Virus record (IMG/VR): IMGVR_UViG_3300034152_000992
Span: 1-40,443 of that record
Strand: one strand, 5' to 3'
DNA length: 40,443 bases
Origin: a virus
Below are positions 30,781 to 39,305 of this stretch, one piece after another. Both the position numbers and the translations under genes were made by a program. How positions within the stretch are numbered: position 1 is the stretch's first letter; each line of letters starts with the position of its first letter. Under the pieces are notes generated by a model. That model did no database searches. It saw only the letters and a program-made list of their open reading frames with translations, and was not told the DNA's origin.

Positions 30781-31644
30781 ATGGAATACATTTATACTTC
30801 CTTCTGGTATCTCGAAAACATTGCTAATGTTGATGTTTCAGATATCAACGAGGACTACGTTAAGAGAGAACTGGTAAGAAAGTCCAGTGAACTTGTTAAC
30901 ATGTTAACGCAACAGATTTTCAATCCTATGTCAGCTGTCAAATACCTGAACGGTAAAGGTGATGATATGGTGGCAGAGGTGCAAGCCTTTCCGATAATAA
31001 AAATAAACAGTCTTCAGAATAAAGCTGGCCAAGAATATACAGACCTGGATCTGGATTATATAGAATTAACGGCCGGTGACAGAATTATTGTGAACACCCA
31101 AGGTGATTTTAATGAGGGTGTACGGAATGTTGTCCTGGATGCCATCTTTGGGTGGCTGGAAGATCGTAGGGAAATTGTCACTACAACGGAAGGTGCTATA
31201 AATTCATCTACCGAAGAAGTGGCGGTGGAAGACGCCAGTGAATTGCAGTCTGGAGATGTGTTCGTTATAGGGAAACATACCTTTTTTATCTATGGGTTTG
31301 GCGCAAATAATGTGATCAAGTTTGACAAGAATCCGGAGATAGTCGAAGAAATCGACGCTGGTGCGACGATAGAAGTTTTTGGTAGGGTACCAAAGCCTAT
31401 ACAAGAATTAACCAACTACCTCCTTGAACAAGCCGTTCTGGGTAGAAAAACTGGTACAACCTCAACCGCCACACAGACCGATCAACAGATCAAACGCGAA
31501 GAAACAGTTGATTATAAGATAGAATTTTTCGAAAACAAAACCGAATCATCCACTGTGGAAGTCTCTGAAACTTCGTTAAGTGATCCAGTTATGGATTCGA
31601 TTGTCCGGAAATATTCCAAACCGCCTTTCGTGGGAGTCATTTAA
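30781..31644 (+). CDS. Head-tail connector/adaptor-like protein
   Basis: The 287-residue protein lies where head-tail adaptors (gp6/gp15 type) normally stand, directly behind the capsid genes. The first 130 residues contain helices that look like the adaptor helical bundle (VKRELVRKSSELVNMLTQ, GVRNVVLDAIFGWLEDRRE). A beta-rich middle follows with VEDASELQSGDVFVIG, and a C-terminal extension ends KYSKPPFVGVI. The ribosome site is weak. It overlaps the next start as TAATG. Confidence in the functional class is moderate, resting mainly on position and fold-like pattern. Confidence 0.6.
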   Translation: MEYIYTSFWYLENIANVDVSDINEDYVKRELVRKSSELVNMLTQQIFNPMSAVKYLNGKGDDMVAEVQAFPIIKINSLQNKAGQEYTDLDLDYIELTAGDRIIVNTQGDFNEGVRNVVLDAIFGWLEDRREIVTTTEGAINSSTEEVAVEDASELQSGDVFVIGKHTFFIYGFGANNVIKFDKNPEIVEEIDAGATIEVFGRVPKPIQELTNYLLEQAVLGRKTGTTSTATQTDQQIKREETVDYKIEFFENKTESSTVEVSETSLSDPVMDSIVRKYSKPPFVGVI

Positions 31645-32075
31645 TGGCAACAGAAAGATGGTACCATATAAACGCCCCACACAATATGAACCTGACACCA
31701 GTCAGGATAAGGCCTCATGCGTCTGATGAGACTGTTATCCATGGCAAATTCAAAGTCCCTCTGAACAAAAAAGCAGAAGGATCTATTATCAATGTGGAAG
31801 GTCAAGTCGTGTTCAAAAAAGAGGGTGAGATCCAGGAGGCGTTCCATGGGAGAAGCGAAGACACAAAAGGATATGTGTCCTTTAAAAAGAAAACCCTCCA
31901 CGACTCTGGCATCACGATCAACTTCGGTGATATTTTTATCCAGTACAAAGATTATGATGGCTGGAGAGATGTTGATTATTCCTTCTACGACTTCAAAGAC
32001 ACCTGCTTTATTGGAGGTAAACCAAGAGTCCTAACCTGTTATTTTAAAGAAAACATAACAGAGCAACCACAATGA
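31644..32075 (+). CDS. Hypothetical neck/head-closure protein
   Basis: The 143-residue protein appears almost entirely beta (KFKVPLNKKAEGSIINVEG, GYVSFKKKTLHDSG), consistent with a head-closure or neck ring component in this position. It has four cysteine or histidine residues but no zinc motif. It overlaps both neighbours (TAATG before, ATGA after), so it is translated in a fixed ratio with them. The class is inferred from position; I cannot name a family. Confidence 0.55.
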   Translation: MATERWYHINAPHNMNLTPVRIRPHASDETVIHGKFKVPLNKKAEGSIINVEGQVVFKKEGEIQEAFHGRSEDTKGYVSFKKKTLHDSGITINFGDIFIQYKDYDGWRDVDYSFYDFKDTCFIGGKPRVLTCYFKENITEQPQ

Positions 32076-32761
32076 CAGTAAATGTGCGATTGGTCACATA
32101 CGGTTTTCGCCAAATCAGAAGGGCGCTTGACGCTGATAAATTTAACCGTGAAATCCAGAAAGTAATGTATCCGGTGATGTTGAACATGGCCATGGAGGCC
32201 AAAAAAGAAATGATCCGGAATGTAGATACGGCCAAAAACATGCCACCTTTAAGTCCAACTACCATTGCAAAGAAAAGGTACCTGGTCAAAAAAGGTTTAG
32301 CTAAGTATGTGAATAATCCATTGAAGTTAACCGGTCTCCTGCGAGACAGTATCCAAGTATACCAACTAAGTCCAAGGATGTTTTTTGTTGGTGTTACAGG
32401 TGGGCAATTACACCCACTTACCAGGATGCCCGTCGATGTAATTGCTGTCATTCACGAGCAACCAGCTTGGGCAAAGGGAATGTTTACTGTACCTAAACGA
32501 CCTTTTGTAGAACCTGCTATAATAGAAACACTGGCAAAATATGCACCAATGTTTAAGGCAGCATCATGGCAATTACAATTGGCACAGTTTGGATCTGGTA
32601 GAGGCAAAGTTACCACACCAAAAACATCAGCACAGTCCAGGCGTGGGCATGAAGCTGTAGTCAAAATGAGAGGCGGTAAAAGTCAATTGGATGTAATCCG
32701 GAATGTTTCCGTCAATTTATTTTCAGTATTCGACGCACTTCACAAACACGGCCCAAGATAA
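32072..32761 (+). CDS. Tail completion/minor tail protein, HK97 gp10-like
   Basis: The 229-residue protein has the pattern of gp10/virion-morphogenesis tail-terminator-type proteins. An N-terminal long helix is followed by MPPLSPTTIAKKRYLVKKG, NNPLKLTGLLRDSIQVYQ (typical 'PL..TG.L..SI'), then FFVGVTGG and a HEQPAWAKG ... RPFVEPAI segment. These proteins complete the neck so tails can attach. A C-terminal basic extension (QSRRGHEAVVKMRGGK) is longer than usual. It starts with an ATGA overlap. Confidence 0.78.
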   Translation: MTVNVRLVTYGFRQIRRALDADKFNREIQKVMYPVMLNMAMEAKKEMIRNVDTAKNMPPLSPTTIAKKRYLVKKGLAKYVNNPLKLTGLLRDSIQVYQLSPRMFFVGVTGGQLHPLTRMPVDVIAVIHEQPAWAKGMFTVPKRPFVEPAIIETLAKYAPMFKAASWQLQLAQFGSGRGKVTTPKTSAQSRRGHEAVVKMRGGKSQLDVIRNVSVNLFSVFDALHKHGPR

Positions 32762-32772
32762 CCTTCTTTTTC

Positions 32773-32800
32773 TTGACAAAGCAACAAAATTTCTTATTAT
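32773..32800 (+). promoter_or_regulatory. Promoter before 32829
   Basis: TTGACA (32773-32778), a 16-nt spacer containing AACAAAATTT, and TATTAT (32795-32800). It is related to the early promoter family in its AACAAAAT core. AGGAGG precedes ATG 32829. Confidence 0.6.
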
Positions 32801-32828
32801 GGTTTAAATCTTTTTTGAGGAGGAACGT

Positions 32829-33266
32829 ATGTCAGATGAACAAAAACAAGCACAACAGGTAAACGAGTATGCCGTTCAGGTAAATGCGGACGATGCAGAG
32901 ATAGTGAATAATGTGATCTTTTCATTGCAATCAAGTTACGCGCAGAAAGGTAAGATGGAAGGCGAGATAAAAGAACTTGAAGACCGTATTAAGATGATGC
33001 GTGATGATTTGTCACAGGTAGTGGACACCATTACAAAACAAAGATCACAAGAAAAAATGGCTCTCTTATTTTTGGCCAAAAATAACGGACTGGTTAAAGG
33101 TGCAAAATTCAAATATGATCCGGCCACTCAATCTGTTTCAGGGCCTTTGTCCATATTTAACGAGGAACAGAAAAAGAAATTTATGTCCGGAAAAGGAAAT
33201 CCGCCACCTGCAAAAACAGATTCCAACGCAGATCAACCACCTAAAGTACCTGCCGAAAATAAATAA
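32829..33266 (+). CDS. Coiled-coil structural protein
   Basis: The 145-residue protein has a predicted coiled coil at residues ~35-80 (EGEIKELEDRIKMMRDDL), then a folded-looking middle part and a Pro/Lys/Asp-rich tail (NPPPAKTDSNADQPPKVP). The tail resembles those of the proteins at 30228 and of the scaffold, indicating a shared low-complexity style in this virion module. AGGAGG gives a strong start. Role unknown; a tail or capsid accessory is plausible. Confidence 0.65.
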   Translation: MSDEQKQAQQVNEYAVQVNADDAEIVNNVIFSLQSSYAQKGKMEGEIKELEDRIKMMRDDLSQVVDTITKQRSQEKMALLFLAKNNGLVKGAKFKYDPATQSVSGPLSIFNEEQKKKFMSGKGNPPPAKTDSNADQPPKVPAENK

Positions 33267-33335
33267 TCTCTTCTGAAAAATTTATTTATTTTACCTTTTA
33301 AAAATGATACCATTTTCAGTGAATAATCTGTAATC

Positions 33336-33364
33336 TTGACTAGGTTACGGATTTGATGTAATTA
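33336..33364 (+). promoter_or_regulatory. Promoter of the 33393 unit
   Basis: TTGACT (33336-33341), a 17-nt spacer and TAATTA (33359-33364) are followed at once by the long palindrome at 33364-33383. Confidence 0.55.
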
Positions 33365-33383
33365 AAATTTGATATCAAATTTT
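33364..33383. promoter_or_regulatory. 20-bp palindrome before 33393
   Basis: AAAATTTGATATCAAATTTT is perfect over 20 bp and shares the TGATATCA core with 22008 and 26857. It overlaps the -10 box end and the predicted start site, a repressor position. Confidence 0.65.
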
Positions 33384-33392
33384 TATACTGTC

Positions 33393-34988
33393 ATGGCCAT
33401 TTTAACATTTGACAAAGCAGATTTCAACTTTGATGAAATCGAGCACTACCAGAAGGTTTTTTCTTTAAGGGACGAAATCCCTGAAGGGACCATCACGTTC
33501 AAAAATATCAAGGCCAGAGCTTTATCCAATTTCTTCGGTTTCCTACCATACGAACACTTTCCTTATGAACACGATAAAGTAACAAACACTTACACTCTGT
33601 TAGGGTACATTTATTACCAACTTTCCAATAATGAAGGGGCTACTTGGTTGTCATGGGATGGGTCAGAGTGGTCCACTCCGCTTTCACAAAATGCTCATAT
33701 TTTAGGCACTTTGTCCGAACCATTTGATTTCCCATCCGACAAAACTTTTAGCCTGGCAATTGATGGTAAAGATCAAGTCGATGTTTTAATGTTAGCTGGC
33801 AGTCATAATATTTCAACTGTTGTAGGTTGGATCAACACCGCATTAGATGCAGCGTATGGTGCAAGTTATAATAGTGTCGCTTCTGTACACGATAATAAAA
33901 TTTTACTTACATCTCCAACAGGTGATGAGACTTCTGCCATAGAGGTCATAGACTCTGACGCTCTTAGTATAATAGGGTTTACACAAAACTATTATACAAG
34001 GAATTCACATTGGTCATCATTTCAAGAAGTGGATGAAAACAGTGCTGAGTTTAAATTTCAGAAGACCAAAGACAGACAATTGAGCATTAGGGCCAGGTTG
34101 GTAAGGGCGGCAGAAGACATTGCAGCACCATCGTTAGGCGGCATAACAGTATATGTTGACTTTGACTATGACTCGTATGTCGATGGGTATGAGTCGATTC
34201 AGGATTATTTTGAAAAAAATGTACAGATCTCGTTGGAGGCTGCATTTAAAATTTCATCCTCCGGTCAAAATGACGGATCATTAGAAACAGATTTTACTGT
34301 TATTGATGATCCAGAAAAGTTTGAAGTTTATAACCAGACACAAGATCCCGGTTTAACAGAAAATTTATTTGATGGTTATGACGCCAATAACAAGATTGTT
34401 TCTTTTATTGGTAACCATGTTGAAAATGAGGTAATCCTTATTAGGTTCAAAGCTACTGCTCCAGTTGAAATAGAAACTGCAGATAAAGAAATCATAAAAT
34501 TTGAATCACCATCATTTACTTTGGTTGTGCCAAGATGCCAGGAGAACAACGATGTATCCCCATACTACATGTGGGAAGTGTCATTTTGGAGACGTAAGGC
34601 TAGAAGAATTTTATCTTATGAGTATTTGGATTTTAGTCCAATTGATATTTATTGCGTTTCTGATAATGGGCTGAACACTTTACATATGGCAAATGCTATA
34701 AATAAGTCAGCATTTAAAAATGGTAGGAATGCAATTGTGTCGTTGGATACCAGCTACAAAATGTCTATAACTGACTTTACTCCGTTTGATAAGATGCCGG
34801 TAACTGAGAACCAGGTAAGCGCCATGGGTGCTAAATTCATTGTGCGATTCAAGAAATGGGAAAAGGGTGATTACGACGAAGTGAATACTCTTAATGAGGT
34901 GACTCTACTTGGCAATATCGGGAAATACACAGAAAGCGCAATGAGTAAAATAAGTTTAGATTTATTACAAAATACACATATTAATTAA
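33393..34988 (+). CDS. Virion protein with capsid-shared beta domain
   Basis: The 531-residue protein begins at ATG 33393; the upstream TTG frame runs into the palindrome. Residues 109-198 (PFDFPSDKTFSLAID ... LLTSPTGDETSAIEVIDSDALSIIGFT) resemble the insert of the major capsid protein (residues ~270-372), with the same order PF-F, KT-L-ID, IN-A, L-SPTG, DA--I-G-T. The rest appears beta-rich with many aromatic and acidic residues, like tail or decoration proteins. It has no strong ribosome site. It precedes the sheath genes, so a tail-initiator or baseplate-neck role is possible. Confidence 0.7.
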   Translation: MAILTFDKADFNFDEIEHYQKVFSLRDEIPEGTITFKNIKARALSNFFGFLPYEHFPYEHDKVTNTYTLLGYIYYQLSNNEGATWLSWDGSEWSTPLSQNAHILGTLSEPFDFPSDKTFSLAIDGKDQVDVLMLAGSHNISTVVGWINTALDAAYGASYNSVASVHDNKILLTSPTGDETSAIEVIDSDALSIIGFTQNYYTRNSHWSSFQEVDENSAEFKFQKTKDRQLSIRARLVRAAEDIAAPSLGGITVYVDFDYDSYVDGYESIQDYFEKNVQISLEAAFKISSSGQNDGSLETDFTVIDDPEKFEVYNQTQDPGLTENLFDGYDANNKIVSFIGNHVENEVILIRFKATAPVEIETADKEIIKFESPSFTLVVPRCQENNDVSPYYMWEVSFWRRKARRILSYEYLDFSPIDIYCVSDNGLNTLHMANAINKSAFKNGRNAIVSLDTSYKMSITDFTPFDKMPVTENQVSAMGAKFIVRFKKWEKGDYDEVNTLNEVTLLGNIGKYTESAMSKISLDLLQNTHIN

Positions 34989-34999
34989 GGAGTATTATC

Positions 35000-35290
35000 A
35001 TGGAAAAACTTTTTGTAATCCAAAATCTGGGTAATACACCGTTAACCGGTCTTACTAAACTGGACCCAAAAACGGGAGAGACTATGACGTTGCCGCCAAT
35101 TCCAATCGGTGGTTGTTCAAGGCAGCGTTTTACCCAGGAAGATCTTGCAGAGTCAAGCATTGTTAGTATGAGACATGCTGGAAAAATCCGATTTAGAAAC
35201 GCGGCTGCTTTGGACAAAGCCAAAAGCAAACCCAAAAGAAAATTGAACTTGTCGTCAAGTAAAACTGGTGACAAGGGCAAAAAAGAATAA
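35000..35290 (+). CDS. Small hypothetical tail-region protein
   Basis: The 96-residue protein has a compact N-terminal half predicted to be beta-rich (LFVIQNLGNTPLTGLTKLDP) and a strongly basic C-terminal half (KSKPKRKLNLSSSKTGDKGKK). AAGGAG precedes the ATG. It lies 11 nt after the preceding stop and 15 nt before the sheath ORF. It could be a tail-tube or sheath assembly accessory, but no motif supports a name. Confidence 0.65.
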   Translation: MEKLFVIQNLGNTPLTGLTKLDPKTGETMTLPPIPIGGCSRQRFTQEDLAESSIVSMRHAGKIRFRNAAALDKAKSKPKRKLNLSSSKTGDKGKKE

Positions 35291-35305
35291 TTTAGGGGTT
35301 TAACT

Positions 35306-37687
35306 ATGGGTTTTCTATGGACAGGCGGATCAGGAGTAAGCATCTCCGGGTTTCAGCAAACACCGATTACCCGAGGTGGAACTTCTTCGCCAATTATGAA
35401 AAGTACAACCAGAGGAGGTTTGATAATGGAGACTAGATATCCAGGTTTATATTTCTTCGAAACTGAAGGTTCTCCATCAGTTGTCGCAGCCGGAGTCTCA
35501 ACAGCAGGATTTGTAGTTAGAACGAAAACCGGTACTCATTTGAGTCCGATTTATTGTGGCAATTGGGAAATATACCAACAGAATTTCGCAGGGCTATTGG
35601 AGGATAACGACTATGGCCCACTCTCAGTAAAGGCTTTCTTCGATGAGGGCGGTTCAGGATGCTACGTTGGTAGAGTAGTTGGTGCAAACGCCAAATACAC
35701 ATCTACTAAAGGCGGTATCAAATCTTTTGATGACATCAATGTCGATGCCAATGCTTTTGATCCAGACAGTGCTACACAGGACCAAGGATTAAAAGATTGT
35801 GGTGGTATCTCAACACCACTTACAACCGAAGGTGTTCAAGACCTTATCGGTTTGGCAGGTATTTTTGTCGGTGATGAGTTGAATGAGTACAAAGCTCATA
35901 CTCTCAAAGGCATCGGTAAATTAAAAACTGCTTTGGCGTCAGCCGACGATGTTACTGAAATGGAAGTTTATGACAATGACACCCGTCAGTTTGAAAAAGG
36001 TGATCTTGTCATCCTTTCTGCCAACAAACCTGATATGTTGGCACAATCTCCAGATACACCAATTGATCTGGACAGTGATATTTATTACATGGCATGTGTC
36101 AAAGAAGTTGATCATACCAGCAATAAATTGAAAATAATTAAACAGGATCTGGCGGCACTTCCAGCTGACACTTATGTGTACACAGCTACTCAGCACCTGG
36201 CCAGAACCAAAACCACTGCAGACCTGACACTAACTGCGGCAGGATCAAACGGATACATGATGGTAGAAAATGTTACCAATATCCGCAAAGGCTCCATGTT
36301 GTTGGTTTTCGGTAGCAAAGATGTGAGCACTGAAATTTGGTTTACAGTGATTGTCGAAAAAATCAGTGGAAACAAAGTGTACTTTAAAACTGATTTCGGC
36401 ACAGGTGTTTCCCACTATACAACTGGTGGTGGTAATCCACATTCAGTTGATTTGTTACTGTCCGGAGCAGATGTAATTTCCTTGGAATTCGGATTGCTTT
36501 TAACTTCCCCAGATGGTGTAACAGATTACGAATACAGCAATCTGTCAATTATCCCATCAAACATGAAAGCATATTTCCCAAGAATTCTTTCTGGTCCAGC
36601 AAACCAATCTCCGGTAGCCCAGGCAATCGATCTGGAATCTGAAAATTTGCTGCAACCAGCAGAATGGTTGGCAGATCCGGCAAGCCCGGCAAACTATACA
36701 GAGTATGTTTTGCACCTGGCGTTGCCATTCCCAATCACCAATGTAGAATTAACTGGCGGTGACGCAGATGACGCCGCACTAGGTGCAAGCGATTATGTTG
36801 GGGCAGTGGATTCATACGGAAACGCCACAGGTCTTCATCTGTTTGATCGTTTGACAGACATCAACTTCTTTGCAATCCCGGCATTGAATGGTCAAGTGGC
36901 ATCTCTGAAAGCTGCTAACACAAAATGTGAGTTGTTGAAAGACAGACAGTTTATCACTTCTTGTCGTTCAACTGATCTGACTGCACAGTTGGCCAAACAG
37001 TATCATCAAGAAATTTTGAACCTCCCATCCAAATACACATCAGTATATTGGCCATGGTTGAAAATGTCTGATCCTTTCAACGAAGGTCAGGTTGTTGATT
37101 TACCACCTGATGGTCATATGGCTGGTATGTGGTCAAGAATTCGGGCGTCACTTGGTGTCCATAGAGCACCTGCAAACTTTGCCTTGAATACCCCGATCGG
37201 AGTAACCAAGAAAGTTGATGACTCTGACATGGCCATGTTGAATCCGATAGGTGTTAACTCTATCGTTTGGTTTGATGGTAAAGGTATCAGACCATTCGGT
37301 CAAATGAATAACCACCCTGCACAGGATGGTAAAGAGACCATTGGCGCCATCGCAACCCAGACATTTATTGTCTCATCTTTAAAACGGTCTTTGTTGGATT
37401 ACTGCTTCAGACCGATTAATCAGACTTTGTTTGATGACATCACCTACGCAGTAAGAACCTTCATGTATGAGGAACTTCACAAACAAGGTGCTTTTTACCC
37501 ACAAAGCGCACCTGCTGATGCTTTCTTCGTAAAATGTGATCGGTCCACAACATCTGACAATGATGTGGCCAACAAACGGGTAATTTGTAAATGGGGTTTC
37601 AGACCTGCTCCTGGCGCAGAGAAGATCATCTTTATCGGAACGATCTTCACTAACTTGAGACAGGTTGAAATCGCTTTAGCAGCTTAA
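35306..37687 (+). CDS. Tail sheath protein
   Basis: This 793-residue (or 753-residue) protein forms the contractile tail sheath. The C-terminal region matches the sheath family: VNSIVWFDGKGIRPFGQ, an ITYAVRTFMYEELHKQGAFY segment, and ADAFFVKCDRST before a final FIFIGTIFTNLRQVEIALAA-like strand. The N-terminal YPGLYFFETEG is the usual start of sheath proteins. ATG 35426 has a perfect AGAGGAGG (35411-35418), suggesting it as the real start; ATG 35306 has only AGGGG. I keep the longer frame because its 40 extra codons are open and in phase. The middle carries a large beta-rich insertion. Confidence 0.88.
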   Translation: MGFLWTGGSGVSISGFQQTPITRGGTSSPIMKSTTRGGLIMETRYPGLYFFETEGSPSVVAAGVSTAGFVVRTKTGTHLSPIYCGNWEIYQQNFAGLLEDNDYGPLSVKAFFDEGGSGCYVGRVVGANAKYTSTKGGIKSFDDINVDANAFDPDSATQDQGLKDCGGISTPLTTEGVQDLIGLAGIFVGDELNEYKAHTLKGIGKLKTALASADDVTEMEVYDNDTRQFEKGDLVILSANKPDMLAQSPDTPIDLDSDIYYMACVKEVDHTSNKLKIIKQDLAALPADTYVYTATQHLARTKTTADLTLTAAGSNGYMMVENVTNIRKGSMLLVFGSKDVSTEIWFTVIVEKISGNKVYFKTDFGTGVSHYTTGGGNPHSVDLLLSGADVISLEFGLLLTSPDGVTDYEYSNLSIIPSNMKAYFPRILSGPANQSPVAQAIDLESENLLQPAEWLADPASPANYTEYVLHLALPFPITNVELTGGDADDAALGASDYVGAVDSYGNATGLHLFDRLTDINFFAIPALNGQVASLKAANTKCELLKDRQFITSCRSTDLTAQLAKQYHQEILNLPSKYTSVYWPWLKMSDPFNEGQVVDLPPDGHMAGMWSRIRASLGVHRAPANFALNTPIGVTKKVDDSDMAMLNPIGVNSIVWFDGKGIRPFGQMNNHPAQDGKETIGAIATQTFIVSSLKRSLLDYCFRPINQTLFDDITYAVRTFMYEELHKQGAFYPQSAPADAFFVKCDRSTTSDNDVANKRVICKWGFRPAPGAEKIIFIGTIFTNLRQVEIALAA
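35411..35428 (+). promoter_or_regulatory. Strong ribosome site at an internal sheath ATG
   Basis: AGAGGAGG (35411-35418), seven nucleotides before ATG 35426, which starts YPGLYFFE-like sheath sequence. It is stronger than the site at 35306 and may mark the true start. Confidence 0.7.
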
Positions 37688-37703
37688 TTAAAGGAGGTTT
37701 ACA

Positions 37704-38255
37704 ATGCCTAGACGATCAACAAGTCCTGGTGACGAGGTTCAAGTAACTGATGCAGTTGTTGTGGACCCATTAAAAAATTATAAATTTCATGTCAAAATTG
37801 ACGGCAAAGTTGTTGGTGGTTTCAACACATGTAGTGAAATCGAAGATAACATGGAGTCAACATCATGGAGATCCGGTGACAATAAAAATTACAAACGTAA
37901 ATTACCTGGCACATTGGATACGCCTGATGTAACCCTCACAAGAGGGCTGGACCTCAAAGGTTATCTCCGTCAGTGGTGGTATGACAATGTTAAATCTGGT
38001 GACAAAAGTAAATGGACCAGAAAAGATGTTGAAATCTACATTTTTGATCCCGCAATTAATGCGAGTACGATCGAGAATGAAGGCGACTACATGACAGTAA
38101 CCAAGCTCACCAATTGCTTTCCTAACTCTTATAAGAGAAGTGCATTGGATTCCAATGGAAATGATGTACTTGTGGAAACTATGGTGCTGGCTGTTGAGGA
38201 ACCATTACATAAAGTTCGTCCAGACCTGGCTGATAGTACTCCGCCAGATTTTTAA
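37704..38255 (+). CDS. Tail tube protein (gp19 family)
   Basis: The 183-residue protein matches the T4 gp19-type tail tube family by KFHVKIDGKVVGGFNTCSEI near residue 27, the charged loop WRSGDNKNYKRKLPG, and DVTLTRGLD. Later comes a C-terminal strand LVETMVLAVEEPLHKV. Tube subunits stack as rings inside the sheath. AAGGAGG precedes the ATG, 16 nt after the sheath stop. It is the normal neighbour of the sheath gene. Confidence 0.93.
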   Translation: MPRRSTSPGDEVQVTDAVVVDPLKNYKFHVKIDGKVVGGFNTCSEIEDNMESTSWRSGDNKNYKRKLPGTLDTPDVTLTRGLDLKGYLRQWWYDNVKSGDKSKWTRKDVEIYIFDPAINASTIENEGDYMTVTKLTNCFPNSYKRSALDSNGNDVLVETMVLAVEEPLHKVRPDLADSTPPDF

Positions 38256-38275
38256 AAAACATAACTTTTTCAAAC

Positions 38276-38307
38276 GCCATAGCTGGGCTATTTAGCTTTC
38301 AAATGGC
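38276..38307 (+). other. Small hairpin before chaperone gene
   Basis: GCCAT (38276-38280) and ATGGC (38303-38307) pair, with an inner AGC/GCT. It directly precedes AAGGAGG (38308-38314) and ATG 38320. There is no U-tract, so it is more likely a leader structure than a terminator. Confidence 0.3.
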
Positions 38308-38319
38308 AAGGAGGTTAGT

Positions 38320-39159
38320 ATGTCGCGTAAAAAGGTCGAAACTCTCGGCGATGACAAGAACCGTCTTATTTTCGGTGTATTTGATGAAAAGGGAAAGGTT
38401 CACACCAATTTTACACATAAACCGAAGGTAACTGCCAGAATCCGAAAGGATCTGGCAGATCCCAATCTTAAAAAGAATCCGGGTAAAGTTACCACTAAAT
38501 TCTTGGCCACAATGTTAGAAACATTGGGACCATATAAAGAGGAAAAGATTACAGAAGATTTGGTCTGTAGTCTTACCTCTGTTGATCGTGAATACGTCAG
38601 TATGGTCATAGTCAAGAATGTCACCCAGCCAAAGAAATTCTTTCCGGTTGTTTGTCAGGCATGTAAAGCAGATGACATTGAATACCCTTATGATTTGAAT
38701 AGTATTCCGGTTTTAAGACCAGCAACTGATCTTGCAAAAGAAGGCCTCACAATTGAACAGGATACCATCTCTGGTCAGCACATCATTGTTTATAATGTTG
38801 AGTATGCTGATCTGGATCTGGACGCAAAGATGTGTCTGGCAGACGGTTTTACTGAGGAAGAAATCTATCCATTCTTAAGTGGTAATCCGGAAGATGCTCT
38901 CATTCGAAATATCGCCAATCTGTTGCAGTCATTAAATGGCAAGACAGGTAAAGCGATTGAGTATGAGAAACTTCAAGATGAGGACATTGATGTCATTGAT
39001 GTCATCAGTGAAGAAATGGGCGCAATGAAAGAAAGATTCGGCATCCAACTCAATCCGATTGTCAGATGTCCCACACCTGGTTGTGGAGCGCAGGCAATCT
39101 TAGATACGAGGTTGACGGATTTTTTGCTCCGTTTTCGTCCACAAACAAAGAAAGCATAA
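38320..39159 (+). CDS. Tail assembly chaperone (gpG-like, shorter product)
   Basis: The 279-residue protein sits between tube and tape measure genes, where myophage tail assembly chaperones lie. It has cysteine pairs CQAC near residue 112 and CPTPGC near 249, suggesting zinc binding, and an acidic central domain (ADLDLDAKMCLADGFTEEE) typical for chaperones. AAGGAGG precedes the ATG. The slippery TTTTTTG at 39120 allows a -1 shift into the downstream frame, giving a longer product. T4 gp26-type baseplate proteins are an alternative relation. Confidence 0.75.
   Translation: MSRKKVETLGDDKNRLIFGVFDEKGKVHTNFTHKPKVTARIRKDLADPNLKKNPGKVTTKFLATMLETLGPYKEEKITEDLVCSLTSVDREYVSMVIVKNVTQPKKFFPVVCQACKADDIEYPYDLNSIPVLRPATDLAKEGLTIEQDTISGQHIIVYNVEYADLDLDAKMCLADGFTEEEIYPFLSGNPEDALIRNIANLLQSLNGKTGKAIEYEKLQDEDIDVIDVISEEMGAMKERFGIQLNPIVRCPTPGCGAQAILDTRLTDFLLRFRPQTKKA
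39120..39126 (+). other. Slippery heptamer for -1 frameshift
   Basis: In the zero frame the codons read ..T TTT TTG.., a XXXYYYZ slippery site, 33 nt before the stop of the shorter product. The -1 frame is open and joins the 39302-ending frame. This is the standard gpG-gpGT arrangement. Confidence 0.75.
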
Positions 39160-39302
39160 GGAACATGGTGTTGACCGTGGGTTCGAGTGCGAATTTTTCA
39201 TACAACGATTGTATGGATATGGATTGGGATGACTTGGTTTATTTTTATAACAAGATTTCTGAAGAGATCGAACAACAAAAAATGAAAATGAATCAAAGGT
39301 AA
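39120..39302 (+). CDS. Tail assembly chaperone extension (gpGT-like, -1 frame)
   Basis: The -1 frame after the slippery site encodes about 59 further residues (FFAPFSSTNKESI ... YNKISEEIEQQKMKMNQR), ending in a helix rich in Gln/Lys/Glu as in other gpT domains. It includes MDMDWDDLVYFYNKI, a typical acidic/aromatic pattern. An ATG at 39165 has only an AGGA two nucleotides away, so independent start is unlikely. The fused product is needed in low ratio to help wrap the tape measure. Only the fusion logic is seen; the ratio cannot be judged. Confidence 0.7.
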   Translation, partial: FFAPFSSTNKESIRNMVLTVGSSANFSYNDCMDMDWDDLVYFYNKISEEIEQQKMKMNQR

Positions 39303-39305
39303 TTT

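Noticed and set aside
39165-39302. Independent gene from ATG 39165
   Set aside because: The only ribosome-like site is two nucleotides away; the frameshift from TTTTTTG explains the frame better.
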